A stretch of 64,000 nt of DNA from Runella sp. MFBS21 (lineage in GTDB: Bacteria > Bacteroidota > Bacteroidia > Cytophagales > Spirosomataceae): contig NZ_JARNTW010000013.1 of the NCBI RefSeq assembly GCF_029433105.1, forward strand, positions 62,001 to 126,000, written 5' to 3'. Both the position numbers and the translations under genes were made by a program. Of the stretch, positions 45,650-53,494 are shown one piece after another (position 1 is the stretch's first letter; the number at the start of each line of letters is the position of its first letter). Below the pieces are notes generated by a model. That model was not told where the DNA came from. It made no database searches and worked only from the letters and a program-made list of their open reading frames with translations.

Positions 45650-45744
45650 GGCTAAAAGCCTTTATCTCTAACCTCTCTAAGATGCGTTTTTAACGTCTGA
45701 CGCTTTCCCCAAAAACGATTTCAGACGCTTGCAGCGTGACAAAA
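45650..45744. repeat. Right copy of the imperfect ~90-bp direct repeat flanking the IS110 element
   Basis: The segment mirrors 44168-44259 in the same orientation: CTAAAAGCCTTT, ATGCGTTTTTAAC, then CGATTTCAGACGCTTGCAGC. It has a few extra bases (GTCTGACGC) in the middle. The rest of the 317-bp gap around it shows only a GCCCC/GGGGC hairpin at about 45601-45629 and a short antitoxin remnant. Confidence 0.65.
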
Positions 45745-45761
45745 GAAAAAATCATATTTCG

Positions 45762-45902
45762 ATGAAAAACAATCCTAATATCACTTCTTTAGAAGACATT
45801 TTAGACATAAAATGCGGCTCTCTTGGTACTGAGGCACAAGAATTTGCTTATTACACCTATTACTACTCCACTTCCCTAGCAAAAAAACTTTGCCTTTGCT
45901 GA
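45762..45902 (+). pseudogene. Truncated HigA-like antitoxin remnant
   Basis: The 46-codon ORF begins MKNNPNITSLEDILDIKCGS and continues LGTEAQEFA. This closely follows the start of HigA/HTH antitoxins (ITSLEDxLDxKYGxxGT). After about 29 residues the reading turns to low-complexity YYTYYYSTS and stops, so the HTH domain is gone. It lies beside the IS110 element; a deletion linked to element activity is likely. The family link rests on a short stretch. Confidence 0.5.
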
Positions 45903-45904
45903 GC

Positions 45905-46582
45905 TTATCGATAATGATTGATGTAGATTTTGTGGACTTTTCCTTCTTTAAAATGCAACTGTATTTCGTCCATTTGCTTAGGACCCGTGGGATAAGTAAA
46001 ATACCATTGGGGAGAGCGAGTCATACCAAGATCATAGGGAGTGGCTAAGTTTTTGGTGAGGAGCGAAATACGTTCAAATTTATTAGAATAGGAGTTTAAT
46101 TGCCTGATATTTACCAGTTTTTGATACAATACGCTGACATGATCTCCCATTCTTACCGATGATTTTTCTTTTGAGTTGGTCGGCCATTGATTGAGTTTTG
46201 TACCACTATTGAGATAAATTGCTTTTACGGTTTGGCCTTCTATCGTTATCTGTACGCCCGAATCGGTCCCTTGTTTTTGGTCTAACAAAATGTATTGATA
46301 CAAAGGAAGGCGCTCTTGGAGCTGTCCCAAATCTGAATAGGTATTACTAACGATGTTTAAGAACGCCACTCCTTTAAGAGACTGAAGGGCTTGGATTTTG
46401 CTATAGGCATCGGCGGCATTTTCGTCAATATTGATTCCTAAATAGCTACCTGTTTCGACACTATCACGGGTGACTTGATAAGGGATCGGATCAATGATAA
46501 TTTCTGGTTGTACTGTTGAATCCAACTTACAGCTGCTCATCCCTACGCTTATCGCGATGATTCCGATAAGAATTTTTTTCAT
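45905..46582 (-). CDS. Putative lipoprotein of unknown function
   Basis: From the Met encoded at 46582 the protein has 225 residues with a lipoprotein signal (KKILIGIIAISVGMSSCKLD), so the mature protein should be anchored at Cys18. The body is mixed alpha/beta without a motif I can name. The longer start 36 bases upstream is unlikely because it would bury the signal. The gene is convergent to the antitoxin remnant. Confidence 0.7.
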   Translation of the reverse strand: MKKILIGIIAISVGMSSCKLDSTVQPEIIIDPIPYQVTRDSVETGSYLGINIDENAADAYSKIQALQSLKGVAFLNIVSNTYSDLGQLQERLPLYQYILLDQKQGTDSGVQITIEGQTVKAIYLNSGTKLNQWPTNSKEKSSVRMGDHVSVLYQKLVNIRQLNSYSNKFERISLLTKNLATPYDLGMTRSPQWYFTYPTGPKQMDEIQLHFKEGKVHKIYINHYR

Positions 46583-46909
46583 AAAAATAGAAAGGTTGAT
46601 TTTAGTAGAGAGACGCAACTGATGGTATAAAAGGTTGTAAGAAGTATGTTAAAAAATGGAGGGTAAAATGAGTACCCTAAAAAAATGCAAAAACGTGTGA
46701 ACCTAATTATTTTTTATCTTACTTTGTGTTTAAAAGTACTTTTTTGTTTTATAATGAAGTTCAACAAACCCAGTCTTATTGATGTCATCGTTATAGTACT
46801 TAAACAATGAACAACTCAAAACTGGCGGGTTCGCTCGTAACTTTGATACAATAGATAGAAATAAATGAGTAAGAGTACATATAACTACATAAAATGTTAT
46901 AATAAGTAG

Positions 46910-46939
46910 TTTGAAAAATGTTTATTTAGGGTAAATTTG
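46910..46939 (+). promoter_or_regulatory. Bacteroidota-type promoter for the AAA/DUF4143 gene
   Basis: TTTG at 46910-46913 and TAAATTTG at 46932-46939 are separated by 18 bp and match the -33/-7 consensus of Bacteroidota. The -7 box ends 17 bp before the ATG, giving a very short leader. The remaining part of the 374-bp gap (46583-46956) is AT-rich, and I see nothing else in it. Confidence 0.6.
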
Positions 46940-46956
46940 TAAAAATAAATAATTTT

Positions 46957-48405
46957 ATGGACAATATAAGCCTTATTCCTGTCGAAAAAATAATAGAACG
47001 GTTACGTTATGAAAACCCTTGGTGGGTAAACAGACATATACCAGAAGTGTATAGTTCTATGGCAGAACGGTTATATTTTAGGTTGTTTTATCCTTACGTT
47101 ATAGAAAAAAATGTGCGTAGAGCATTAGTACTTATGGGGCCAAGACGTGTAGGCAAAACGGTAATGTTATTCCATAGCATAAAACAATTATTGGCGGAAA
47201 ATGTAAATCCACAAAAAATATTCTTTGTGGGTATAGACAACCCTATCTATGTCCATTTAAGTTTAGAAGATATTTTAGCCCTCTGCAAAAAAGCACTTAA
47301 CCAAATCAACTTGAACGGCTGCTACGTTTTTTTTGATGAAATACAATACCTTAAAGATTGGGAACGTCACCTCAAGGTTTTGGTGGATTCTTATCCCGAG
47401 ACTAAATTTATTGTTTCAGGTTCAGCTGCTGCGGCCTTGAAATGGCACAGTACCGAAAGTGGGGCGGGCAGATTCACCGATTTTATGTTGCCACCGCTTA
47501 CTTTTCAAGAGTACATTCATCTCAAAAATATGAATCACCTCCTTTATGAGGGAAATATTTGGTATGGCGAAAGACAAATGCCTTATTGTCTTACACACGA
47601 TATAAAAGTACTCAATAAAGAATTTGTGCATTATTTGAATTTTGGCGGTTATCCAGAAGTGGTTCTATCTGAAAGAATACAAAGTGATATGGGCAGGTAC
47701 GTCAAAAATGACATTGTGGACAAGGTACTTTTGAGGGATTTACCAAGTTTATATGGTATAAAAGATGTTCAAGAGTTAAATCGTTTTTTTACTTACATTG
47801 CTTACAACACAGCCAACGAGTTTTCGTATGAAATAATGAGCAGAGAAAGTGGAATACAGAAAGACACACTGAAAAAATACTTGGAATACTTAGAAGCAGC
47901 ATTCCTTATAAAAGTATTGAACAAAGTGGACGTTAACGCCAAAAGACTGAAAAGAGTTACGAGCTTTAAAGTATATCTAACGAATCCATCCTTACGTACA
48001 GCTTTATTTTCCCCTATTTCTGAAACAGACAGTGAAATGGGAAATATGGTAGAAACAGGGGTGTTATCACAATGGATGCACCGTGAAAAGTTGGATTTAA
48101 CTTATGCCCGTTGGAAAGAAGGTAGAAGCGAAGGTGAGGTAGATTTGGTTTTGGTAGATGATAAACAATATAAACCAGTGTGGGGGGTAGAAATAAAATG
48201 GAGCAACCGATATTTTGAAAAGCCAAACGAGTTGAAAAGTTTAATTCAATTTTGTAAAGCTAATAATTTTCAAAATGCCGTAGTAACTTCAATTGATCAA
48301 ACAGGAGTAAAGAAATTAGACACTCTTACGTTTTCATTTTTACCTGTTTCTGTTTATAGTTACAACATTGGCGACATAACCTTGAAAATGAAAAATAACA
48401 ATTAA
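46957..48405 (+). CDS. AAA ATPase with DUF4143 C-terminal domain
   Basis: The 482-residue cytoplasmic protein has Walker A GPRRVGKT at 61-68, Walker B CYVFFDEIQYL near 126-136, the sensor phrase KFIVSGSAAAAL, and a C-terminal DUF4143 nuclease-like region (GEVDLVLVD, then WGVEIKWSNRY). The E-V-D...E-I-K spacing there is that of a PD-(D/E)XK fold. Members are common mobile or accessory ATPases with no proven role, sometimes linked to conflict systems. It stands alone with its own promoter. Confidence 0.85.
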   Translation: MDNISLIPVEKIIERLRYENPWWVNRHIPEVYSSMAERLYFRLFYPYVIEKNVRRALVLMGPRRVGKTVMLFHSIKQLLAENVNPQKIFFVGIDNPIYVHLSLEDILALCKKALNQINLNGCYVFFDEIQYLKDWERHLKVLVDSYPETKFIVSGSAAAALKWHSTESGAGRFTDFMLPPLTFQEYIHLKNMNHLLYEGNIWYGERQMPYCLTHDIKVLNKEFVHYLNFGGYPEVVLSERIQSDMGRYVKNDIVDKVLLRDLPSLYGIKDVQELNRFFTYIAYNTANEFSYEIMSRESGIQKDTLKKYLEYLEAAFLIKVLNKVDVNAKRLKRVTSFKVYLTNPSLRTALFSPISETDSEMGNMVETGVLSQWMHREKLDLTYARWKEGRSEGEVDLVLVDDKQYKPVWGVEIKWSNRYFEKPNELKSLIQFCKANNFQNAVVTSIDQTGVKKLDTLTFSFLPVSVYSYNIGDITLKMKNNN

Positions 48406-48508
48406 CGGCTGAGATAAGTCGTAAAAATAACGGAGCATCAGTCATAGGCGAATTCTGCTTTCTCTTTGTATGGATTGTAGAAATGAAATTAAAACCTCTT
48501 GTATCAAA

Positions 48509-49267
48509 ATGGAATACTTTGTAGCTCCTGATTCTGTTGTAAGAAAAATCTGGGGAAAGTCCGATACCATTCTGTTTATTTTTGCGGGTGCTTCTGCCGA
48601 ATTTGCCCTGAATAAGGCTGTCGATTGGTTGTATTTTACGGGCAAGCTACCATCTGACCCCCTAGGTCGTTTGTTTTCGACGGTGGCTTATGCCCGCCAA
48701 ATTGTTTTTTCAGAATATCATCAAGCCCTTTTTGCCATTGACAAAATCGCCTCTATCCATCAGGCAGTGGAGCAAAGTCGTGCAGCCCAAATTCCCGATT
48801 GGGCTTATCGTGATGTTCTTTTTATGTTGATAGATTACTCCATTAGGTCCTATGAATTGCTAGAACGAACACTAACTGCCAAGGAAAAAGAAGAAGTCTT
48901 TGAGGTATTTTATCGGGTAGGGGCTAGGATGGGAATCAGAGGATTGCCCACCCATTTTCAAATGTGGGAGCAAATGCGGGCGGAGCATCTTCAAGAAAAT
49001 TTATTAGCAAGCCATTTTACTACCGATCTTTATCAACAATACAAAAAGCATCTAGGCTTATTTCGGTTTTTGCTTCTTAAGCAAGCACAGATTTTGGTAG
49101 TACCTTCAAGGGTGAATGCACTTCTGGGGTTGGGTAAAGTCCCTTTTTTTGCCCCTGTGGTGAGTTGTTATCAATTTTTACGTTTGCTAAAAGTCGAAAA
49201 TTATCTCAAAGATGTGATTTTGCCCCAAGCATACAAGCCGCAAATTATGGCTTTGGATAAGGTATGA
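48509..49267 (+). CDS. Oxygenase MpaB family protein (DUF2236)
   Basis: From the ATG at 48509 the protein has 252 residues. It shows the family start SVVRKIWGKSDTILFIFAGA, followed by ADWLYFTGKLP-like VDWLYFTGKLPSDPLGRLFS and the YARQIVFSEYHQALFAI histidine region. The family includes the latex-clearing protein and mycophenolic-acid oxygenase and probably binds haem. An in-frame ATG 39 bases upstream is possible. A hairpin follows the gene. Confidence 0.8.
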   Translation: MEYFVAPDSVVRKIWGKSDTILFIFAGASAEFALNKAVDWLYFTGKLPSDPLGRLFSTVAYARQIVFSEYHQALFAIDKIASIHQAVEQSRAAQIPDWAYRDVLFMLIDYSIRSYELLERTLTAKEKEEVFEVFYRVGARMGIRGLPTHFQMWEQMRAEHLQENLLASHFTTDLYQQYKKHLGLFRFLLLKQAQILVVPSRVNALLGLGKVPFFAPVVSCYQFLRLLKVENYLKDVILPQAYKPQIMALDKV

Positions 49268-49314
49268 CTCCAGATTAATGAAGATTCTCACGGTATCTGT
49301 GGGTAAGAAATCCA

Positions 49315-49346
49315 CCTTTGAGACTTCTTATGAGTAGTCTCAAAGG
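49315..49346 (+). terminator. Hairpin after the MpaB-like gene
   Basis: CCTTTGAGACT and AGTCTCAAAGG pair perfectly (11 bp, ten-base loop) about 48 bp after the stop. The T-run is weak. Confidence 0.5.
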
Positions 49347-49408
49347 CTTATGTCCTTGATATGACCTTTCAAGCAGCAAACCAAATTCAATGCTAATTCG
49401 ATATATGT

Positions 49409-50104
49409 ATGAAAATTAGATTTTTATTAGTGTCTTTATCGTTTTTGGTGTCAGTGGCTCAAGCTCAGACCGAAAGCGATAATACTTTGTCTAAAAAAGA
49501 AAAAGCCGAAGGATGGAAACTCCTCTGGGACGGCAAAACCAGCAATGGTTGGAAAAGTACCAAAGGCGATAATTTCCCCGATAAAGGTTGGAGTGTAGAT
49601 GGAGGCGCGCTAAAAGTCCTGAAAAGTGCGCGTGGTGGTGATATTATTACGACCACTAAATACAAAAACTTCGTTTTGAAAGTAGATTTCAAACTGACCG
49701 AAGGTGCAAATAGCGGTATTAAGTACTTTGTAGATCCATCAGGAATTGGATGCGAGTTTCAGGTACTTGACGATGAAAAGCATCCCGATGCCAAAGCTGG
49801 CGTAGAAGGCAATCGTACCTTAGGCTCACTTTATGATTTGATTGCGGCGGCTCCCAATAAGCCTTATAAAAATGGTGAATTCAATACCGCAATGGTTGTA
49901 GTCAACAACAACAAGGTAGAGCATTGGCTCAATGGCGTCAAAATTGTGGAATATGAGCGCAACAATCAGATGTGGCGCGCTTTGGTCAACTATAGCAAAT
50001 ACAAAAAATATGCTGACTTTGGCAATGCTGCCGAAGCCCCTATTTTATTGCAAGACCACGGAGACGAAGTTTGGTTTAAAAACCTCAAAATATTAGCAAA
50101 ATAA
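49409..50104 (+). CDS. DUF1080 family exported protein (3-keto-disaccharide hydrolase-like)
   Basis: The 231-residue protein has a signal peptide ([14 protein letters not shown]) and the LamG-like beta-sandwich of DUF1080. Typical segments are [43 protein letters not shown] and [16 protein letters not shown]. Members include 3-keto-glucoside hydrolases and occur with Gfo/Idh/MocA oxidoreductases that make the 3-keto sugar. Such an oxidoreductase follows 14 bp downstream, so a two-gene unit for glycoside breakdown by oxidation and hydrolysis is likely. Confidence 0.88.
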   Translation: MKIRFLLVSLSFLVSVAQAQTESDNTLSKKEKAEGWKLLWDGKTSNGWKSTKGDNFPDKGWSVDGGALKVLKSARGGDIITTTKYKNFVLKVDFKLTEGANSGIKYFVDPSGIGCEFQVLDDEKHPDAKAGVEGNRTLGSLYDLIAAAPNKPYKNGEFNTAMVVVNNNKVEHWLNGVKIVEYERNNQMWRALVNYSKYKKYADFGNAAEAPILLQDHGDEVWFKNLKILAK

Positions 50105-50118
50105 CAATTATCTATACC

Positions 50119-51522
50119 ATGGCAACCAGAAGGGATTTTATAAAAAAAACAGGTTTGGCGGGCACAGGGCTCGCGTTTTCACAACTTAGTCCGGGGATTA
50201 TTACCAACAAAAAAGCTGAAAAAGTAAAATTGGCTTGTATCGGTATTGGGTTCCGAGGAGGGGAGATTATCAAGGAGTTAGACAAAACTGGCCTGGCCGA
50301 GATTGTGGCTTTGTGCGATATTGATATGGGTGCAAAGCATACGCAAGAGATTGCGGCCAAATTCCCCAATGCAAGACAATTCCAAGATTTTCGGAAGATG
50401 TTTGACAGCATGGGCAACCAAATTGAGGCGGTGTCTATCGGGATTCCTGATTTCGCCCACTTCGTAGTGGCTATGCACGCAATGGCATTGGGAAAACACG
50501 TCTATGTCGAAAAACCAATGGCGCGTACTTTTCATGAGTCAGAGTTGATGATGAAAGCGGCCAAAAAATACCCAAAAGTGGTGACCCAAATGGGAAATCA
50601 AGGTCACTCGGAGGCCAACTATTTCCAGTTTAAAGCGTGGAAAGAAGCGGGTATCATCAAAGATGTGACCAAAATCACCGCTCATATGAACTCGGCGCGT
50701 AGATGGCACGGTTGGGATACCAACATCAGCAGATATCCCGAAGCACAGCCTATTCCTGCTACCTTAGATTGGAATACTTGGCACCTGAATACCATGTATC
50801 ATGATTTCAACGAAAAATACCACTACGGCAACTGGCGCTGCTGGTATGACTTTGGAATGGGTGCGCTCGGTGACTGGGGCGCGCATATTTTGGATACCGC
50901 GCACCAATTCCTCGACCTTGGCTTGCCTACCGAGGTCAACGCGCTTAAATTGGAAGGGCATAATGACTACTTTTTCCCGATGTCTTCTACGTTGTTGTTC
51001 CGTTTCCCTGAGCGAAAAGGAATGCCCGCAGTGGATGTTACTTGGTATGATGGCGTCAACAATCAGCCTCCATTGCCAGAAGGCTATGGCTTGTCGGAAT
51101 TAGATCCCAATATTCCGGTGGCAGCGGGTCAAAAAGTAAAAGAGGCCAAATTGAATCCTGGTAAGATTATTTATTCAAAAGATCTTATTTTCAAAGGTGG
51201 TTCTCACGGAAGTACTTTGAGCATTATCCCCAAAGAAAAAGCGTTGGCTATGCAATCTAAACTTCCGGTAGTGCCTCAAAGCCCTTCGAATCACTTCAAA
51301 AACTTCTTGTTGGCATGCCAAGGCGAAGAAAAAACACGCTCGCCATTCGAAATCGCAGGGCCATTATGTCAGGTGTTTTCGCTAGGAGTGCTTGCCCAAC
51401 GGATGAATACCAAACTGTTGTTTGACCGTAATACCAAGACCATCACCAACAATGCTTTTGCCAATGCATGGCTTACAGGATTGCCTCCGCGTAAAGGATG
51501 GGAAGATTATTATAAAGTATAA
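50119..51522 (+). CDS. Gfo/Idh/MocA-family oxidoreductase with Tat signal
   Basis: The 467-residue protein begins with a twin-arginine signal (TRRDFIKKTGLAGTGLAFS), so it is probably exported folded with its cofactor. The Rossmann domain shows KLACIGIGFRGGEII, and the conserved VYVEKPMAR contains the catalytic-site lysine. A C-terminal alpha/beta domain follows with WYDFGMGALGDWGAHILDTA. It should oxidise a sugar hydroxyl in the periplasm with a bound NAD(P). It forms a unit with the DUF1080 gene. Confidence 0.9.
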   Translation: MATRRDFIKKTGLAGTGLAFSQLSPGIITNKKAEKVKLACIGIGFRGGEIIKELDKTGLAEIVALCDIDMGAKHTQEIAAKFPNARQFQDFRKMFDSMGNQIEAVSIGIPDFAHFVVAMHAMALGKHVYVEKPMARTFHESELMMKAAKKYPKVVTQMGNQGHSEANYFQFKAWKEAGIIKDVTKITAHMNSARRWHGWDTNISRYPEAQPIPATLDWNTWHLNTMYHDFNEKYHYGNWRCWYDFGMGALGDWGAHILDTAHQFLDLGLPTEVNALKLEGHNDYFFPMSSTLLFRFPERKGMPAVDVTWYDGVNNQPPLPEGYGLSELDPNIPVAAGQKVKEAKLNPGKIIYSKDLIFKGGSHGSTLSIIPKEKALAMQSKLPVVPQSPSNHFKNFLLACQGEEKTRSPFEIAGPLCQVFSLGVLAQRMNTKLLFDRNTKTITNNAFANAWLTGLPPRKGWEDYYKV

Positions 51523-51535
51523 GGTCTATAACTGG

Positions 51536-51567
51536 GTTAAGCTTTACTCGTTTTGATAAAGCTTAAC
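51536..51567 (+). terminator. Perfect 11-bp hairpin after the oxidoreductase gene
   Basis: GTTAAGCTTTA and TAAAGCTTAAC pair exactly around ten bases, 13 bp after the stop codon. The next hairpin has a better T-run. Confidence 0.5.
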
Positions 51568-51605
51568 TCCATGTTTCACCTCGGGTTATTTTAGTTTATC
51601 CATAA

Positions 51606-51657
51606 AAAACCTTCCGAATTTAGCTTTCTAAGAAGCTGACCGGAAGGTTTTCTTTTT
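51606..51657 (+). terminator. Rho-independent terminator
   Basis: AAAACCTTCCG and CGGAAGGTTTT enclose an inner AGCTT/AAGCT stem and are followed by CTTTTTA. It separates the oxidoreductase unit from the metal-efflux operon. Confidence 0.75.
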
Positions 51658-51755
51658 ATCCAACAATGTCAACGATTTTTAGGATAAGACAAACAATTTG
51701 TAATTTAAAACTAAATAAAAACTTTCCTGAAACCCTGTTGCATAGGTTTTTACTT

Positions 51756-51763
51756 TAAATTTG
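51756..51763 (+). promoter_or_regulatory. Candidate -7 promoter box of the metal-efflux operon
   Basis: TAAATTTG matches the Bacteroidota -7 consensus and lies 19 bp before the ATG at 51783. A TTG 15 bp upstream could serve as a -33 box, although the spacing is short. Confidence 0.45.
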
Positions 51764-51782
51764 GGGCATACTCATATAGGTG

Positions 51783-52217
51783 ATGCTAAAAAAGTATTTT
51801 CAACGGACTCTCACACTCTTGCTCGCTACCTTCATATTGGTGATTGGTAGGGGGTATGGCTCGTTGACACATACATGTGAGCAGCATGGGGAGCATTTGC
51901 ACCTCATGGTCAATACCCAAAGCCAGGCTTGTGAGCATGAAGAGCATGAACATTCGCACCAAACCGAAGAAGGTTATGCTCAGAATGAACACGATACAGC
52001 TGATGTGCAGTTTGTTTTTATTCATGCAGAGACCATCGCCAAAAACCAACCTGAGTTTTTGGCCCCTTACATGGGCTTTGCTACTCCCCAATACACTTTT
52101 TTAATACTAGCTTTAAGAACTACTCTTACTTCGGTAGTATCTCATTTTGAACCCCCTTCCTCTCCACGACCGTCTGGGCGGCAGCTTCTGGCTTGGGTGC
52201 AGTCATTTTTGATTTAG
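51783..52217 (+). CDS. Small exported His-rich protein of the metal-efflux operon
   Basis: From the ATG at 51783 (a GTG one codon earlier is possible) the 144-residue protein has a signal peptide (TLTLLLATFILVIGRGYGS). A His/Glu/Cys-rich stretch follows (THTCEQHGEHLHLMV; EHEEHEHSHQ) that could bind Zn, Co or Cu. The C-terminal part holds another hydrophobic run. It precedes the CzcCBA genes by 86 bp and is probably a periplasmic metal-binding accessory. Confidence 0.7.
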   Translation: MLKKYFQRTLTLLLATFILVIGRGYGSLTHTCEQHGEHLHLMVNTQSQACEHEEHEHSHQTEEGYAQNEHDTADVQFVFIHAETIAKNQPEFLAPYMGFATPQYTFLILALRTTLTSVVSHFEPPSSPRPSGRQLLAWVQSFLI

Positions 52218-52303
52218 ACCATTGAAATCACGGGCAATTGATACAGACCGCAAACGCTTGCTGTCTGGTATAATCTATCCTATCCTTTCATTTCAATGTT
52301 GCT

Positions 52304-53494
52304 ATGAAAAAAATCCTTTTCATGGGCGTGCTATTGAGCTGCTTATCGGCTCATGCACAGCAGCTTCTTACCGAAACTGAAGCTGTAGAAACCGCCCTCA
52401 AAAATAGTCCTTCCCTCAAAGCAGGGGCTTTGAATGTCCGTCAAAATGAGCAATTGGTTCGTTCGGCGCGCAATATCCCCAACCCTGATGTGACCTTCGA
52501 TAGCCCTACGGGCGATTTCTATACTTTGGGTGTACAACAAACGTTACGGTTTCCGACGGTTTATAAACATCAAGCACAACTTCAAAGTCAGCAAATTGGC
52601 TTGGCTCAAAAAGAACAGGCTATTACCCAAAATGACCTCAAATGGCGGGTAAAGTCGATTTACTTGATGATTCAGGCGGCGCAAGCGAATCGAGCGCAAA
52701 TAGCCGCCCAAGATAGTGTGTACGAGCAGATAAGGCAGGCTGCCAAGCGTCAATTTGAGGCAGGAACTATCGACAAACTAGCTTTGACTTTTGCCGAGAT
52801 GCAAGCTGCTGAGGTACGCAATGCGCTGACCGAAGCTACTCAACAACTAACGACTGCCAAAGCTCAGTTGACAATCTTGATGCAAGGAAACACTAAGGCA
52901 GAAGCTGTGGCGACAGAATTTAATGTTTCGCCATTGGCTAGTATGCCAGTGAGGGCTTCTTTGTCTAGTGATTTTACCCAAAATCCACTTGTCCAAGCGG
53001 CTGAGCAAGTGGAAGTAATCAATCAAAAAGCCATTGATGTAGAGCGAGCCAATGCCCTGCCAGGTTTTATGGTGGGCTATTATAATCAAGGAACAAAAGA
53101 AAGCAATTTGGGGCTGCGCTGGCGCGCAGGCATGAGTATTCCGCTGTGGGCGGGGCAGTACAAAAGTCGCATCTCAGCTGCTCAAACAGGTTATGAAATA
53201 GCCAAACAGCGTACTGAAGCCCAAAAAGTAGCACTTGCTACCGACTTACAAGCCGCCGAAGGCGAATTGATTCGCTATCGAAATACACTCACTTATTTTC
53301 AGACCGTAGCGATTGGACAGGCGGAAGAGTTGATTTCGACGGCTCGTCGCTTATTTGAGAGTGGACAGACGGATTATATAGGTTTTCTAAGAACTACCAA
53401 TGATGCCTATAACATCAAATTGCGCTACTTAGAAACGTTGCGCTCTTATCACCAAACTCTACTGACCGTCAATTATTTAACAGGAAATTTATGA
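52304..53494 (+). CDS. czcC: CzcC-like outer-membrane factor (TolC family)
   Basis: The 396-residue protein has a signal peptide (LLSCLSAHAQQ) and the TolC-family helical repeats (ALKNSPSLKAGALNVRQNEQ; LVQAAEQVEVINQKAIDVER). It forms the outer-membrane channel of a heavy-metal RND pump. The stop overlaps the start of czcB by ATGA. The symbol is assigned from operon position and family. Confidence 0.88.
   Translation: MKKILFMGVLLSCLSAHAQQLLTETEAVETALKNSPSLKAGALNVRQNEQLVRSARNIPNPDVTFDSPTGDFYTLGVQQTLRFPTVYKHQAQLQSQQIGLAQKEQAITQNDLKWRVKSIYLMIQAAQANRAQIAAQDSVYEQIRQAAKRQFEAGTIDKLALTFAEMQAAEVRNALTEATQQLTTAKAQLTILMQGNTKAEAVATEFNVSPLASMPVRASLSSDFTQNPLVQAAEQVEVINQKAIDVERANALPGFMVGYYNQGTKESNLGLRWRAGMSIPLWAGQYKSRISAAQTGYEIAKQRTEAQKVALATDLQAAEGELIRYRNTLTYFQTVAIGQAEELISTARRLFESGQTDYIGFLRTTNDAYNIKLRYLETLRSYHQTLLTVNYLTGNL

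Noticed and set aside
46957-48405. AAA/DUF4143 gene as part of the HNH restriction unit
   Set aside because: It has its own promoter and is separated by the IS110 element and an opposite-strand lipoprotein gene.
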